A stretch of DNA of 6,344 nt. It comes from Vulcanimicrobiota bacterium (GTDB lineage: Bacteria; Vulcanimicrobiota; Vulcanimicrobiia; Vulcanimicrobiales; Vulcanimicrobiaceae). The notes beneath the pieces are model-generated. The model was not told the DNA's origin, did not search any database, and was given only the letters and a program-made list of their open reading frames with translations. Both the position numbers and the translations under genes were made by a program. Numbering within the stretch: position 1 is the stretch's first letter; each line of letters starts with the position of its first letter. The stretch spans positions 1 to 6,344 of the forward strand of contig JASHXG010000205.1 of assembly GCA_030043675.1 (NCBI GenBank), written 5' to 3'. Below are positions 1 to 6,337 of the stretch, piece after piece.

Positions 1-59
1 ACGATCGTAATCGGCGCGCGATTGTAGGTGGGCAGGAGCGCCTCTTCGCGCGCCGTCAC
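1..59 (-). CDS. argD: Acetylornithine aminotransferase, N-terminal fragment (cut by window edge)
   Basis: Only the first 19 complete codons are inside the window. Reading from a GTG at 59-57, the peptide is M-T-A-R-E-E-A-L-L-P-T-Y-N-R-A-P-I-T-I, then a partial codon. The L-x-P-T-Y-N-R-x-P stretch is the typical opening of ArgD, the PLP-dependent class III aminotransferase that converts N-acetylglutamate semialdehyde to N-acetylornithine. The start is supported by a 4-bp GTGA overlap with the argJ stop and by the absence of any ATG, GTG or TTG in this frame for about 30 bases upstream. No convincing Shine-Dalgarno sequence precedes it, so translation probably depends on coupling to argJ. The PLP lysine and the rest of the enzyme lie outside the window. 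A different aminotransferase with the same N-terminal motif cannot be excluded, but the operon context favours ArgD. Confidence 0.82.
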   Translation of the reverse strand, partial: MTAREEALLPTYNRAPITI

Positions 60-1273
60 GTGCGGTAGTTCGCGTTGATGCGTACATAATCGCGCGAGAG
101 ATCGCAGCCCCAAGCCGTCGCTTCAGCGTTGCCGAGGCCAAGGCGCAGTTCGACGAAAACCGTGGACGGTTCGAGCTCGCGATGCGCTTCGGCCTCCGAG
201 AGCAACTCGACCGCGCCGGCGCCGACCCATGGCTTGCCATTGACGTCGAGCGACCAACGTTGCGGATCGATCTTGGCACGCGCCGCGCCCGCGGCCGCGA
301 TGATGCGCCCCCAGTTCGGATCCTCGCCATACAGCGCCGTCTTCACCAGGCTGCTGTTGACGATCGCCCGCGCAACGATACGTGCCTGTCCGACGTCGAG
401 TGCTTGGCTCACCCGCACCTCGAGGGTCTTGGACGCACCTTCTCCGTCGGCAACCATCGCGCGCGCCAGGTCGAGGCAGACGCTTCGAAACGCCTGCTCG
501 CAGACGGGAGGCACGTCGCACGGATCGCAGGCCGGCGGGGCGAACGCATAAACGGCATCGTTGGTCGACATATCGCCGTCGACCGAAATCATGTTGAAGC
601 TCTCGTCGCTGCCGTCGGCAAGCAGCCGCGCCAGCACCGCCCGCGACACGGGAAAATCGGTTGCGAGGAAGGCGAGCATCGTCGCCATCGACGGGGCGAT
701 CATCCCCGAGCCTTTAGCGATCCCGCCGACGACGTACTTTCGCTCCTCATGATAGAACGCGTATGCCGCAAGCTTGGGAACACGATCGGTCGTCATGATC
801 GCCTCGGCGGCGTCGAACGCCGCCTTGGTGCCCTCGTCGAGTTGCGCGACCGCGCGCTCGACCCCACGCTGCACGCGATCCATCGGCAACGGCACGCCGA
901 TCACACCCGTCGATGCGACGATCACTTCACCCGCCGCGACCTGCAGCAGCGCGGCCGTTTGGCGCGCGGTGGCGCGCGCGTCGCGTTCGCCGCGCTCGCC
1001 GGTGCAGGCGTTCGCGCAGCCGGAGTTGCAGACCAGCGCGCGCATCGTCTCCGAGGCGGCTAGATGCTCCGCACTCACCACCAGCGGCGCCGCCTTGATC
1101 TCGTTGGTCGTGATCACCGCCGCGCAGATGCGCGGTCCCTCGAACGCAATCAACGCCAGATCGCGCTTGCGCGGTTTGATCCCGGCATGCACGCCGGCCA
1201 GACGGACGCCGGGAACGGCACCCAATCCGCCGCGCAGCTCGATCAAGCGTTCAAGCGACGACGGCGCGAGCAT
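56..1273 (-). CDS. argJ: Glutamate N-acetyltransferase / ornithine acetyltransferase (ArgJ proenzyme)
   Basis: 405 residues, the usual ArgJ length. ArgJ transfers the acetyl group from N-acetylornithine to glutamate, giving ornithine and regenerating N-acetylglutamate in the cytoplasm. Some family members also use acetyl-CoA and so carry out the first pathway step; the sequence alone does not settle this. Visible family features are NSGCANAC at 83-90, STGVIG at 121-126 (likely oxyanion-hole Thr-Gly), KGSGMIAPSMATML at 187-200, DGDMSTND at 232-239, DGEGASK at 276-282 and the C-terminal WGCDLSRDYVRINANYRT. The proenzyme should cut itself between Ala197 and Thr198, leaving Thr198 as the beta-subunit nucleophile. 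Lys187, Glu278 and Asn400 match known active-site positions. The ATG is preceded by GAGGAG ten bases upstream, inside the end of argC, which it overlaps by 23 bp. Its stop overlaps argD by GTGA. Ser195 replaces the more usual Asn before M-A-T. Confidence 0.97.
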   Translation of the reverse strand: MLAPSSLERLIELRGGLGAVPGVRLAGVHAGIKPRKRDLALIAFEGPRICAAVITTNEIKAAPLVVSAEHLAASETMRALVCNSGCANACTGERGERDARATARQTAALLQVAAGEVIVASTGVIGVPLPMDRVQRGVERAVAQLDEGTKAAFDAAEAIMTTDRVPKLAAYAFYHEERKYVVGGIAKGSGMIAPSMATMLAFLATDFPVSRAVLARLLADGSDESFNMISVDGDMSTNDAVYAFAPPACDPCDVPPVCEQAFRSVCLDLARAMVADGEGASKTLEVRVSQALDVGQARIVARAIVNSSLVKTALYGEDPNWGRIIAAAGAARAKIDPQRWSLDVNGKPWVGAGAVELLSEAEAHRELEPSTVFVELRLGLGNAEATAWGCDLSRDYVRINANYRT

Positions 1274-2219
1274 GGAATCCAGTCTCCTCGGAGTAGCCTA
1301 GCATAACGTTGAGATTCTGGACGGCCTGCCCGGCTGCACCCTTGCCGAGATTGTCGATCGCGCAGATCGCGCGCACGACGCGGCCGTCGGTGTCGATCCG
1401 TAACTCGGCATCGTTGGTGCCGCAGACGGCGGCCACGCTCGGCGTCCGCTCGCGCGCGAGCACGCGCACGAAGCTGCTTGCGTCGTAGGCGCGCGCATAG
1501 GCGGCATCGACTTCGCCGGCGTCGAGCTCGTAATCGAAGAATGCGTAGACGTCGACGAGCATTCCGCGCGCCAACGGCACGACGTGCGGCGTGAACGTCA
1601 GGGCCGTCCGCGCGCCGGCTCGACGCAGGTACCGTTCGATCTCCGGTTGATGACGGTGCCCTTGCAAGCCGTACGCGCGAACCTCGCCGCTCACCTCGGC
1701 GAAAAGCGCTGCGACGCTGGGCTTTCGCCCCGCACCGCTGATCGCGCTCTTGGCGTCGACGGCGACGTGCACCGGGTCGGCGACCCCGATGAGCGGCAGC
1801 AACGCCAGCAGCGTCGCGGTGGGATAGCAGCCGGGGTTAGCCACCAGCGGCGCGGCGGCAATCGTGGCGCGATACCACTCGGTAAGTCCGTAAGCCGCGG
1901 CGCCGTCCAAGCGGAAGTCGGCGGAGAGATCGATCACTCGCACGCCGCCGGCGACGAGCGCGGGCACCAGGTCGCGCGCCTGGCCCGCCGCGCCGGCCGC
2001 CATCACGACATCGCCGGCGCGTGCCGATTCGACGACGCTCCCCGGTAGCGCAAACCGGTAATCGGTCGTACGCAAGAGCGGAAAGTGATCCGCAAGCAAC
2101 TCGCCGGCATGCGTTCGGCTCTCCAGCACGCCGATCTCGAGCAACGGATGCGCGTGCAGCAACCGAATCGCTTCGCCGGCCGCATATCCGCTCGCGCCGA
2201 GCACGTGTACGCGCGTCAC
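1251..2219 (-). CDS. argC: N-acetyl-gamma-glutamyl-phosphate reductase
   Basis: 322 residues, slightly shorter than the typical ~340. ArgC reduces N-acetylglutamyl phosphate with NADPH to N-acetylglutamate semialdehyde, the third step of arginine synthesis. The N-terminal Rossmann motif is GASGYAAGE at 8-16. DLSADFRL at 97-104, the catalytic-cysteine motif NPGCYPT at 128-134 (Cys131), SGAGRKP at 161-167, GHRHQPE at 187-193 (with the catalytic-type His) and the closing DNLGKGAAGQAVQN at 289-302 all fit the family. The start is a GTG that overlaps the argH stop as GTGA, with GAGG seven bases upstream. The C-terminus extends about nine residues beyond the conserved GYSEETGF, across the argJ start. 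One oddity: where most ArgC proteins have an A-L-P-H-G loop after the D-V-V strand (around 70-80), this one reads MAAGAAGQ. Confidence 0.96.
   Translation of the reverse strand: MTRVHVLGASGYAAGEAIRLLHAHPLLEIGVLESRTHAGELLADHFPLLRTTDYRFALPGSVVESARAGDVVMAAGAAGQARDLVPALVAGGVRVIDLSADFRLDGAAAYGLTEWYRATIAAAPLVANPGCYPTATLLALLPLIGVADPVHVAVDAKSAISGAGRKPSVAALFAEVSGEVRAYGLQGHRHQPEIERYLRRAGARTALTFTPHVVPLARGMLVDVYAFFDYELDAGEVDAAYARAYDASSFVRVLARERTPSVAAVCGTNDAELRIDTDGRVVRAICAIDNLGKGAAGQAVQNLNVMLGYSEETGFHARAVVA
1284..1289 (-). promoter_or_regulatory. Ribosome binding site for argJ within argC
   Basis: GAGGAG on the minus strand, ten bases before the argJ ATG. It coincides with the Ser-Glu-Glu codons near the conserved end of ArgC, so the same bases serve as coding sequence and ribosome site. 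It supports the ATG at 1273 and hence a true 23-bp argC/argJ overlap. Confidence 0.6.
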
Positions 2220-3625
2220 GCCGGCGCCTCGGGTGCCGATGCGAGCTCCGATTCGAGTGAGACGATCTGCTCGCGCACGTCGTCCGGGGCAGTCGAACCG
2301 CGCGTGCGTTTCGCGAGGACCGACGCGCGCGCATCGAGCGGCGCACGAATCTCACCGGTGCCGGCCTGGTCGGCCAGCGACGCTAGGTCGCCTTCGTCCA
2401 AGGCGCGACGCTCGCGTTCGGCGCGCGCCACCGCCGCGCCGACCATCGCGTGAGCGGCTCGCGCCGACGTTCCGGCGGCGATCAGCGCATCGGCGACGTC
2501 GGTAGCGATCGTGTACCCTTCGAGCGCGCCTTGCTCCATACGTTCGGGAACGAACGCGATGCCCTGCAGCGTCCGGGCAAAGGCATCGAGCGTTGCCAGC
2601 GCATCTTCGACAATCGCGATGACCTGCGCCTTCGTCTCCTGCAGATCGCGCTGGTACGAGGGGGCGAGGCCACAGAGCGTCGCCATCGCCCCCGTGTAGC
2701 CGCCAAGCAATTTGGCAGCATGTGCGCGTACCAGCTCCAACGGATCCGGATTGCGTTTCTGTGGCATGAGGCTCGATCCGGTCGCGGCGCCATCGTCGAG
2801 GCAAACGTAGCCATAGGCCGGCGTGGACCACGCGATCAGCTCTTCGGCGATGCGCGACGCGTCGATGAGGACGCGCACGCTGCCGTGCGCGAGATCGAGC
2901 GCCGCATCGCGGCTTCCGATTGCATCCAACGCGTTGCGCGACGGGCCGGTGAAGCCGAGAACCCGCGCCCCGCGTTCGCGATCGAGCGGCAGCGTCGAGC
3001 CGGCGAGGGCTCCACTCCCCAGCGGGCACGCAGCTGACGCCGTTTGCGCCACCGCCGCGAACCGGTGCATCGAGCGCAGGAACGGCTCGCTCCACGCCGC
3101 GAGCACGAACGCCAGCAGGACCGGCTGCGCAGGCTGCCGATGCGTGCAGCCCGCCAACAACGTTCCAGCGTCGAGCTCCTCGCGCGCCCGCGCAACGAGC
3201 GTCGCTGCGATGTCGCGGGAGCGTAGCTCGCCGCGCAGCGCGCGATCGCGCACGTAGAGCAGCAGCGTGGTCGCAACCTGGTCGTTGCGACTGCGCCCGG
3301 CGTGGAGGCTCTGACCGGCGGCGCCGGCCAGCTCCCGGACGCGCGCGTCGATCGCTCCGTGAACGTCTTCGGCGCAGCGCTCGCGCGCGTATACGGCGAA
3401 TGTCCCGCTCGCAATCTCGTCATCGACCAGGCGCAGCGCGGCGCTCAGTGCCGTCGCTTCGGCGCTGGTGATGATGCCGCCGCCCAGCAGCGTCTCGACG
3501 TGCGCGAACGAACACGCCACGTCGAACGGCGCGAGCACGAGGTCTTCTTCGAGCGAAGAGCCGAACGCCAAGAGCTCACCATCCGGCACGCGGGTAAAGC
3601 GTCCGCCCCACTGCAAGGCCGGCAC
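2216..3625 (-). CDS. argH: Argininosuccinate lyase
   Basis: 469 residues, normal for the family. ArgH splits argininosuccinate into arginine and fumarate, the last step of the pathway, as a homotetramer of the fumarase/aspartase superfamily. It opens with QWGGRF (5-10). It carries HAGRSRNDQVAT at 108-119, THRQPAQPVLLA at 161-172 (His162), PLGSGALAG at 201-209, the catalytic loop GSSLMPQKRNPD at 283-294 (the general base is one of Ser284/Ser285), YQRDLQETK at 324-332 and a C-terminal TAPDDVREQI. The start is GTG, chosen because the product begins exactly at the family N-terminus and AGGTGG lies eight bases upstream, overlapping the argG TAG stop. The gap to argG is 12 bp. The stop overlaps the argC start (GTGA). 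Arg163 in place of the usual Leu of THLQ, and Ala109 in place of Thr in HTGRSRND, are mild departures; the residues expected to be essential are intact. Confidence 0.97.
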   Translation of the reverse strand: MPALQWGGRFTRVPDGELLAFGSSLEEDLVLAPFDVACSFAHVETLLGGGIITSAEATALSAALRLVDDEIASGTFAVYARERCAEDVHGAIDARVRELAGAAGQSLHAGRSRNDQVATTLLLYVRDRALRGELRSRDIAATLVARAREELDAGTLLAGCTHRQPAQPVLLAFVLAAWSEPFLRSMHRFAAVAQTASAACPLGSGALAGSTLPLDRERGARVLGFTGPSRNALDAIGSRDAALDLAHGSVRVLIDASRIAEELIAWSTPAYGYVCLDDGAATGSSLMPQKRNPDPLELVRAHAAKLLGGYTGAMATLCGLAPSYQRDLQETKAQVIAIVEDALATLDAFARTLQGIAFVPERMEQGALEGYTIATDVADALIAAGTSARAAHAMVGAAVARAERERRALDEGDLASLADQAGTGEIRAPLDARASVLAKRTRGSTAPDDVREQIVSLESELASAPEAPA

Positions 3626-3633
3626 CTAGGGAG

Positions 3634-3639
3634 CCACCT
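3634..3639 (-). promoter_or_regulatory. Ribosome binding site for argH
   Basis: AGGTGG on the minus strand, overlapping the argG stop codon and eight bases before the argH GTG. It supports GTG as the start; the in-frame GTG four codons upstream is followed by a TAG stop and cannot be used. Confidence 0.6.
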
Positions 3640-4852
3640 ATGCCGAAACGCGCTCGCCCGCAGCGCGCGCGCAGGCTTCGAGCGGGAGGCCGTGCAGTGC
3701 GATGAAACCGGCCGCCGCGCCGTGATCGAAGGCATCCCCTGCGCCGTATGTCGCCAAGCGCTGCTGGTACAGCGAGCATGGCGAACGCGATCCGGTGACG
3801 ACCGCGTTGCCTTGGTGGAGGCGCACGCGCACTTCGCCGGACATCCGCGGCGCGAAGCTCGCGTTGAAAGCCTCGAGTCCCCCGCGCAGCGGCTGCATCC
3901 ACAAGCCGTCATAGATAAGCTCGGCGTAACGTTGATCGGCCAAAGCCTTGAAGCGCAACTCGTCGCGCGTCAGAACCAGGCGTTCGAGCGCGCGGTGCGC
4001 CGCGATCAGCACGATCGCCGCCGGGCACTCGTAGACTTCGCGCGACTTGAGGCCGACGACGCGATCCTCGATCAGATCGATGCGGCCAACGCCGTGCTTG
4101 CCCGCGAGCGCGTTGAGCGCAGCCACCAGGGCGACGCCCCGCGCACCGGCCGCGGCCGGCTCATCTGCAGTGAAGGCGATCGCAACCTCTTCGGGCAGAG
4201 CCGGTCGAGCCGCGCCGGCGGCGGTCCAGGCAAACGCATCCTCCGGCGGCGCGCACCACGGATCTTCCAGGACGCCGGCTTCGATCGAGCGGCCCCACAG
4301 GTTAGCGTCGATCGAATATGGCTTCTCGGTGGTGTGCGGGACGGGCACGCCGTGCTCGCGGGCAAAGGCGATCGCATCCGGACGCGAGAGCGGATTCTCG
4401 CGCAGCGGCGCACGGCAGATGAGCTCGGGATCGAGAGCGCGCACTGCTACCTCCATGCGCACTTGATCGTTTCCCTTGCCCGTGCAGCCGTGCGCCACGA
4501 CCGTTGCGCCGTACTCGTGGGCAGTCTTCACGAGCAGGTCGGCAATGAGCGGACGCGAGAGCGCCGCCGAAAGGGGATAAACACCTTGATAAAGCGCATT
4601 GGCGCGCAGTGCCGCAAACGCGTACTCATTGACGAAACGGTCGCGTGCATCGATGAGGACCGCATCGTAGGCGCCGAGCGCCAGCGCCTTGGCGCGCACT
4701 GCTTCCAGTGCGGCGCGCGCGCCGTCGCCGGCCATCGCATCGCTCTCACCCAGGTCGAGGGTCATCGCGACGACCTCGTGGCCTTCGAGAATCAGCCGCT
4801 TCAAGAGAACCGACGTGTCGAGTCCACCCGAGTACGCGAGGACGATCTTCAT
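3638..4852 (-). CDS. argG: Argininosuccinate synthase
   Basis: 404 residues, the typical length for the common bacterial (type 1) enzyme. ArgG condenses citrulline and aspartate with ATP to argininosuccinate, AMP and pyrophosphate. The ATP-pyrophosphatase P-loop AYSGGLDTS is at 6-14, AHGCTGKGNDQVR at 120-132 (nucleotide and citrulline contacts), NLWGRSIE at 184-191, and the C-terminal synthetase region RIDLIEDRVVGLKSREVYECPAA at 257-279 (written here only as a landmark). The ATG start overlaps the argR stop as ATGA and the protein begins directly at the first beta strand, so no other start is needed. An AAGGG lies 12 bases upstream, which is a weak ribosome site, so coupling to argR is likely. 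The gene ends in TAG, 12 bp before argH. No missing key residue or frameshift is seen. Confidence 0.97.
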   Translation of the reverse strand: MKIVLAYSGGLDTSVLLKRLILEGHEVVAMTLDLGESDAMAGDGARAALEAVRAKALALGAYDAVLIDARDRFVNEYAFAALRANALYQGVYPLSAALSRPLIADLLVKTAHEYGATVVAHGCTGKGNDQVRMEVAVRALDPELICRAPLRENPLSRPDAIAFAREHGVPVPHTTEKPYSIDANLWGRSIEAGVLEDPWCAPPEDAFAWTAAGAARPALPEEVAIAFTADEPAAAGARGVALVAALNALAGKHGVGRIDLIEDRVVGLKSREVYECPAAIVLIAAHRALERLVLTRDELRFKALADQRYAELIYDGLWMQPLRGGLEAFNASFAPRMSGEVRVRLHQGNAVVTGSRSPCSLYQQRLATYGAGDAFDHGAAAGFIALHGLPLEACARAAGERVSA

Positions 4853-5319
4853 GCCGCGCCGGCGCCCTTCAAGTCAAGAAAGCGCTGCATCACGTAGGGC
4901 ATCTCGCCCGGCGTGCGCACGATAACCAGGATCGTGTCGTCCCCGCCGATCGTGCCGAGAATTTCGGGCCACGCCGCTTCGTCGATCGACGAGGCGACCA
5001 TCATCGCGCTGCCGGGCGGCGTATGCATGACGATCAGATTAGCGCTGCCGTCGATCGTCGTCACCAGCTCCGCCATCGACCGATGGAGACGGCTGGCGTA
5101 GTTCGCGGCCGCGCTCGGAACGACGTACTTGAAGATCTCGTCGCCGCGATCCAGCTTGATCGGCACTTTAGCGAGTCCGAGCTCTCTCACGTCACGCGAA
5201 ACCGTCGCCTGGGTGACGTCGAAGCCTTGGCGTTGCAAGAGCGCGACCAGCTCCTCTTGGGAGTGCACCGGACGCGTCGCGACCAGCGTCAAGATAGCGC
5301 GTTGACGGCGATCCTTCAT
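4849..5319 (-). CDS. argR: Arginine repressor ArgR (DNA-binding transcriptional regulator)
   Basis: 156 residues, the normal ArgR/AhrC length. The family forms arginine-bound hexamers that bind pairs of ARG boxes and repress arginine genes. The N-terminal winged helix-turn-helix includes SQEELVALL (20-28) and the recognition segment TQATVSRDVRELGL (36-49). The C-terminal oligomerisation and arginine-binding domain has PPGSAMMVASSID (101-113) and the diagnostic EILGTIGGDDTILVI (119-133), with Asp127-Asp128 expected to bind arginine. The ATG start overlaps the argF stop (ATGA) and has AAAGGA eight bases upstream. The stop overlaps argG. As the second gene of the operon it is presumably controlled by the boxes in front of argF, giving autoregulation. 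ArgR can also act as an activator of arginine catabolism in some bacteria; nothing here shows that. Confidence 0.96.
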   Translation of the reverse strand: MKDRRQRAILTLVATRPVHSQEELVALLQRQGFDVTQATVSRDVRELGLAKVPIKLDRGDEIFKYVVPSAAANYASRLHRSMAELVTTIDGSANLIVMHTPPGSAMMVASSIDEAAWPEILGTIGGDDTILVIVRTPGEMPYVMQRFLDLKGAGAA

Positions 5320-6299
5320 ACGGGAAATCCTTTACATTCGGTGAGCAACGAAACGAGCAGCGCTTTTTGCGCGTGCATGCGATTCTCGGCTTGGTCGAAG
5401 ACGGCGCTGCGCGGCGAGTCGATGACTTCGGCGGAAACTTCCTCGCCACGATGCGCCGGCAGACAATGGAGAAAGATCGCATGCGGCGCGGCATAGGCCA
5501 TCAGCTCCTTGGTCACCGCGTAGGGGCGCAGCAAGGCCTCGTTGAGCTCGCGGTAGCGCTCCTCTCCCATCGACGTCCACACGTCGGTGTAGACGGCATC
5601 GACGCCGCGCACCGCGCGCACCGGATTCGAAAACGCCCGCGCGCCGCCGTCGGACGCCCGACCCAAACGCGTGAGCTGCTCGAGAAAACTCTCCGAGGGG
5701 CGGTGTGAGGGCGGGCAGCCAAAATGTACGGTGGCGCCAAGCATCACCGCAGCTTCCGCGAGCGACGCCGCGACGTTGTTGCGCGCGTCGCCCAGGTAGG
5801 CGATGCGCAGCCCCGCGATCTCGCCGAAGCGCTCGGCCACGGTCAGCACGTCGGCCAGCGCCTGACAGGGATGGGCTTGCGCCGAGAGCCCGTTCAGAAC
5901 CGGGACGGTGGCCGCGGCCGCGAAGCGCTCCAGCGGCTCGTGCTCGTGCGTGCGCACGACGACCGCGTCGACGTAGCGCGAGAGCACGCGTGCGGCATCC
6001 TCCGGGCTCTCGCGCGCACCGACCATGAACTCCGAACCGTGCGCGAAGAGCGTCTCGCTGCCGAGCTGCGCAGCAGCGACCTCGAACGAGACGCGCGTCC
6101 GTAGACTCGGCTTTTCGAAGAGTAGTGCCACGGTGCGGCCGCGCAGCAGCGCGCGCTGCTCCGCGCTCGGGCGCGCCTTGAGAAAGCGCGCCAAACGCAG
6201 CACGGCGGAGAGCTCGGCGGAAGAAAAGTCGCTGACCTTCAGGAAGTGCCGCCCCAAGAGGCCGGCCTGACGCGCGGGGGCTGGTGCGACCAGATACAT
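5316..6299 (-). CDS. argF: Ornithine carbamoyltransferase
   Basis: ArgF transfers the carbamoyl group from carbamoyl phosphate to ornithine, making citrulline. With the start chosen here (ATG at 6299) the protein has 327 residues. FEKPSLRTRVSFE (61-73) binds carbamoyl phosphate, with HPCQALAD at 143-150. GDARNN is at 170-175, DVWTSMG at 239-245 is the ornithine-binding SMG loop, and HCLPAHRGEE at 278-287 carries the catalytic-type Cys279; QAENRMHAQKALL at 303-315 follows. The SMG loop and HCLP motif argue for ornithine rather than N-acetylornithine or putrescine as substrate. The same frame is open to an ATG at 6320 (334 residues), but those seven extra codons lie inside a predicted operator, include two ATA codons that are rare in GC-rich genomes, and have no ribosome site. 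Conserved sequence begins only around GRHFLKVSDFS (16-26), so a TTG at 6257 is a third option. The stop overlaps argR. Confidence 0.95.
   Translation of the reverse strand: MYLVAPAPARQAGLLGRHFLKVSDFSSAELSAVLRLARFLKARPSAEQRALLRGRTVALLFEKPSLRTRVSFEVAAAQLGSETLFAHGSEFMVGARESPEDAARVLSRYVDAVVVRTHEHEPLERFAAAATVPVLNGLSAQAHPCQALADVLTVAERFGEIAGLRIAYLGDARNNVAASLAEAAVMLGATVHFGCPPSHRPSESFLEQLTRLGRASDGGARAFSNPVRAVRGVDAVYTDVWTSMGEERYRELNEALLRPYAVTKELMAYAAPHAIFLHCLPAHRGEEVSAEVIDSPRSAVFDQAENRMHAQKALLVSLLTECKGFPV
5328..5333 (-). promoter_or_regulatory. Ribosome binding site for argR
   Basis: AAAGGA on the minus strand, eight bases before the argR ATG and inside the last codons of argF. It fixes the argR start and suggests that argR can be initiated independently as well as by re-initiation at the ATGA overlap. 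Confidence 0.65.
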
Positions 6300-6301
6300 C
6301 T

Positions 6302-6319
6302 TCTGTATATTTATGCACA
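6302..6319 (-). promoter_or_regulatory. Putative ARG box 2 (ArgR operator, promoter-proximal)
   Basis: On the minus strand the 14-bp core (6317-6304) reads TGCAT-AAAT-ATACA. This follows the 5-4-5 layout of the enterobacterial ARG-box core TGAAT-n4-ATTCA with two mismatches and an all-AT spacer. The flanking positions (T,G before; G,A after) also fit the 18-bp consensus. It overlaps the possible -10 element and the upstream ATG at 6320, so bound ArgR would block RNA polymerase. The presence of argR in the same operon supports the call. Binding itself is inferred. Confidence 0.62.
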
Positions 6320-6337
6320 TGGTGAATGAATATGCAA
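6310..6337 (-). promoter_or_regulatory. Possible sigma70-type promoter for the arg operon
   Basis: On the minus strand TTGCAT (6337-6332) is a half-matching -35 hexamer. After 16 bases comes CATAAA (6315-6310), four of six matches to TATAAT; shifted hexamers such as ATAAAT are also possible. The expected transcription start would be about 6303-6301, only a few bases before the ATG at 6299, implying a nearly leaderless argF message. Both hexamers sit inside the two ARG boxes, the expected geometry for repression. The hexamers are weak, and a stronger promoter could lie beyond 6344. Confidence 0.4.

Noticed and set aside
182..1063. A 293-codon open frame on the plus strand opposite argJ
   Set aside because: It is a His/Arg-rich mirror of argJ codons without any family motif, while argJ on the other strand carries all its catalytic residues.
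2352..3095. A 247-codon minus-strand frame inside argH in another phase
   Set aside because: It is Arg-rich with no motif, and the overlapping frame encodes a full-length argininosuccinate lyase.
3626..3637. The 12-bp argG/argH gap as a terminator or internal promoter
   Set aside because: It is too short for a stem-loop plus T-run and is occupied by the argH ribosome site spacing; no promoter hexamers are visible.
3302..4897. A 531-codon open frame on the plus strand opposite argH and argG
   Set aside because: It lies antisense to two confidently identified genes, has low-complexity Arg/Ala-rich composition, no recognisable domain and no ribosome site; such frames are expected opposite GC-rich coding DNA.
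5316..5340. A third ARG box upstream of argR
   Set aside because: The bases around GAATGTAAAGGATTTC are locally AT-richer but do not form paired TGAAT/ATTCA half-sites at a 4-bp spacing; they are explained by the ribosome site.
5332..6318. A 328-codon minus-strand frame overlapping argF in another phase
   Set aside because: Composition is Arg/Ala-rich and unstructured, and the argF frame holds all carbamoyltransferase motifs.
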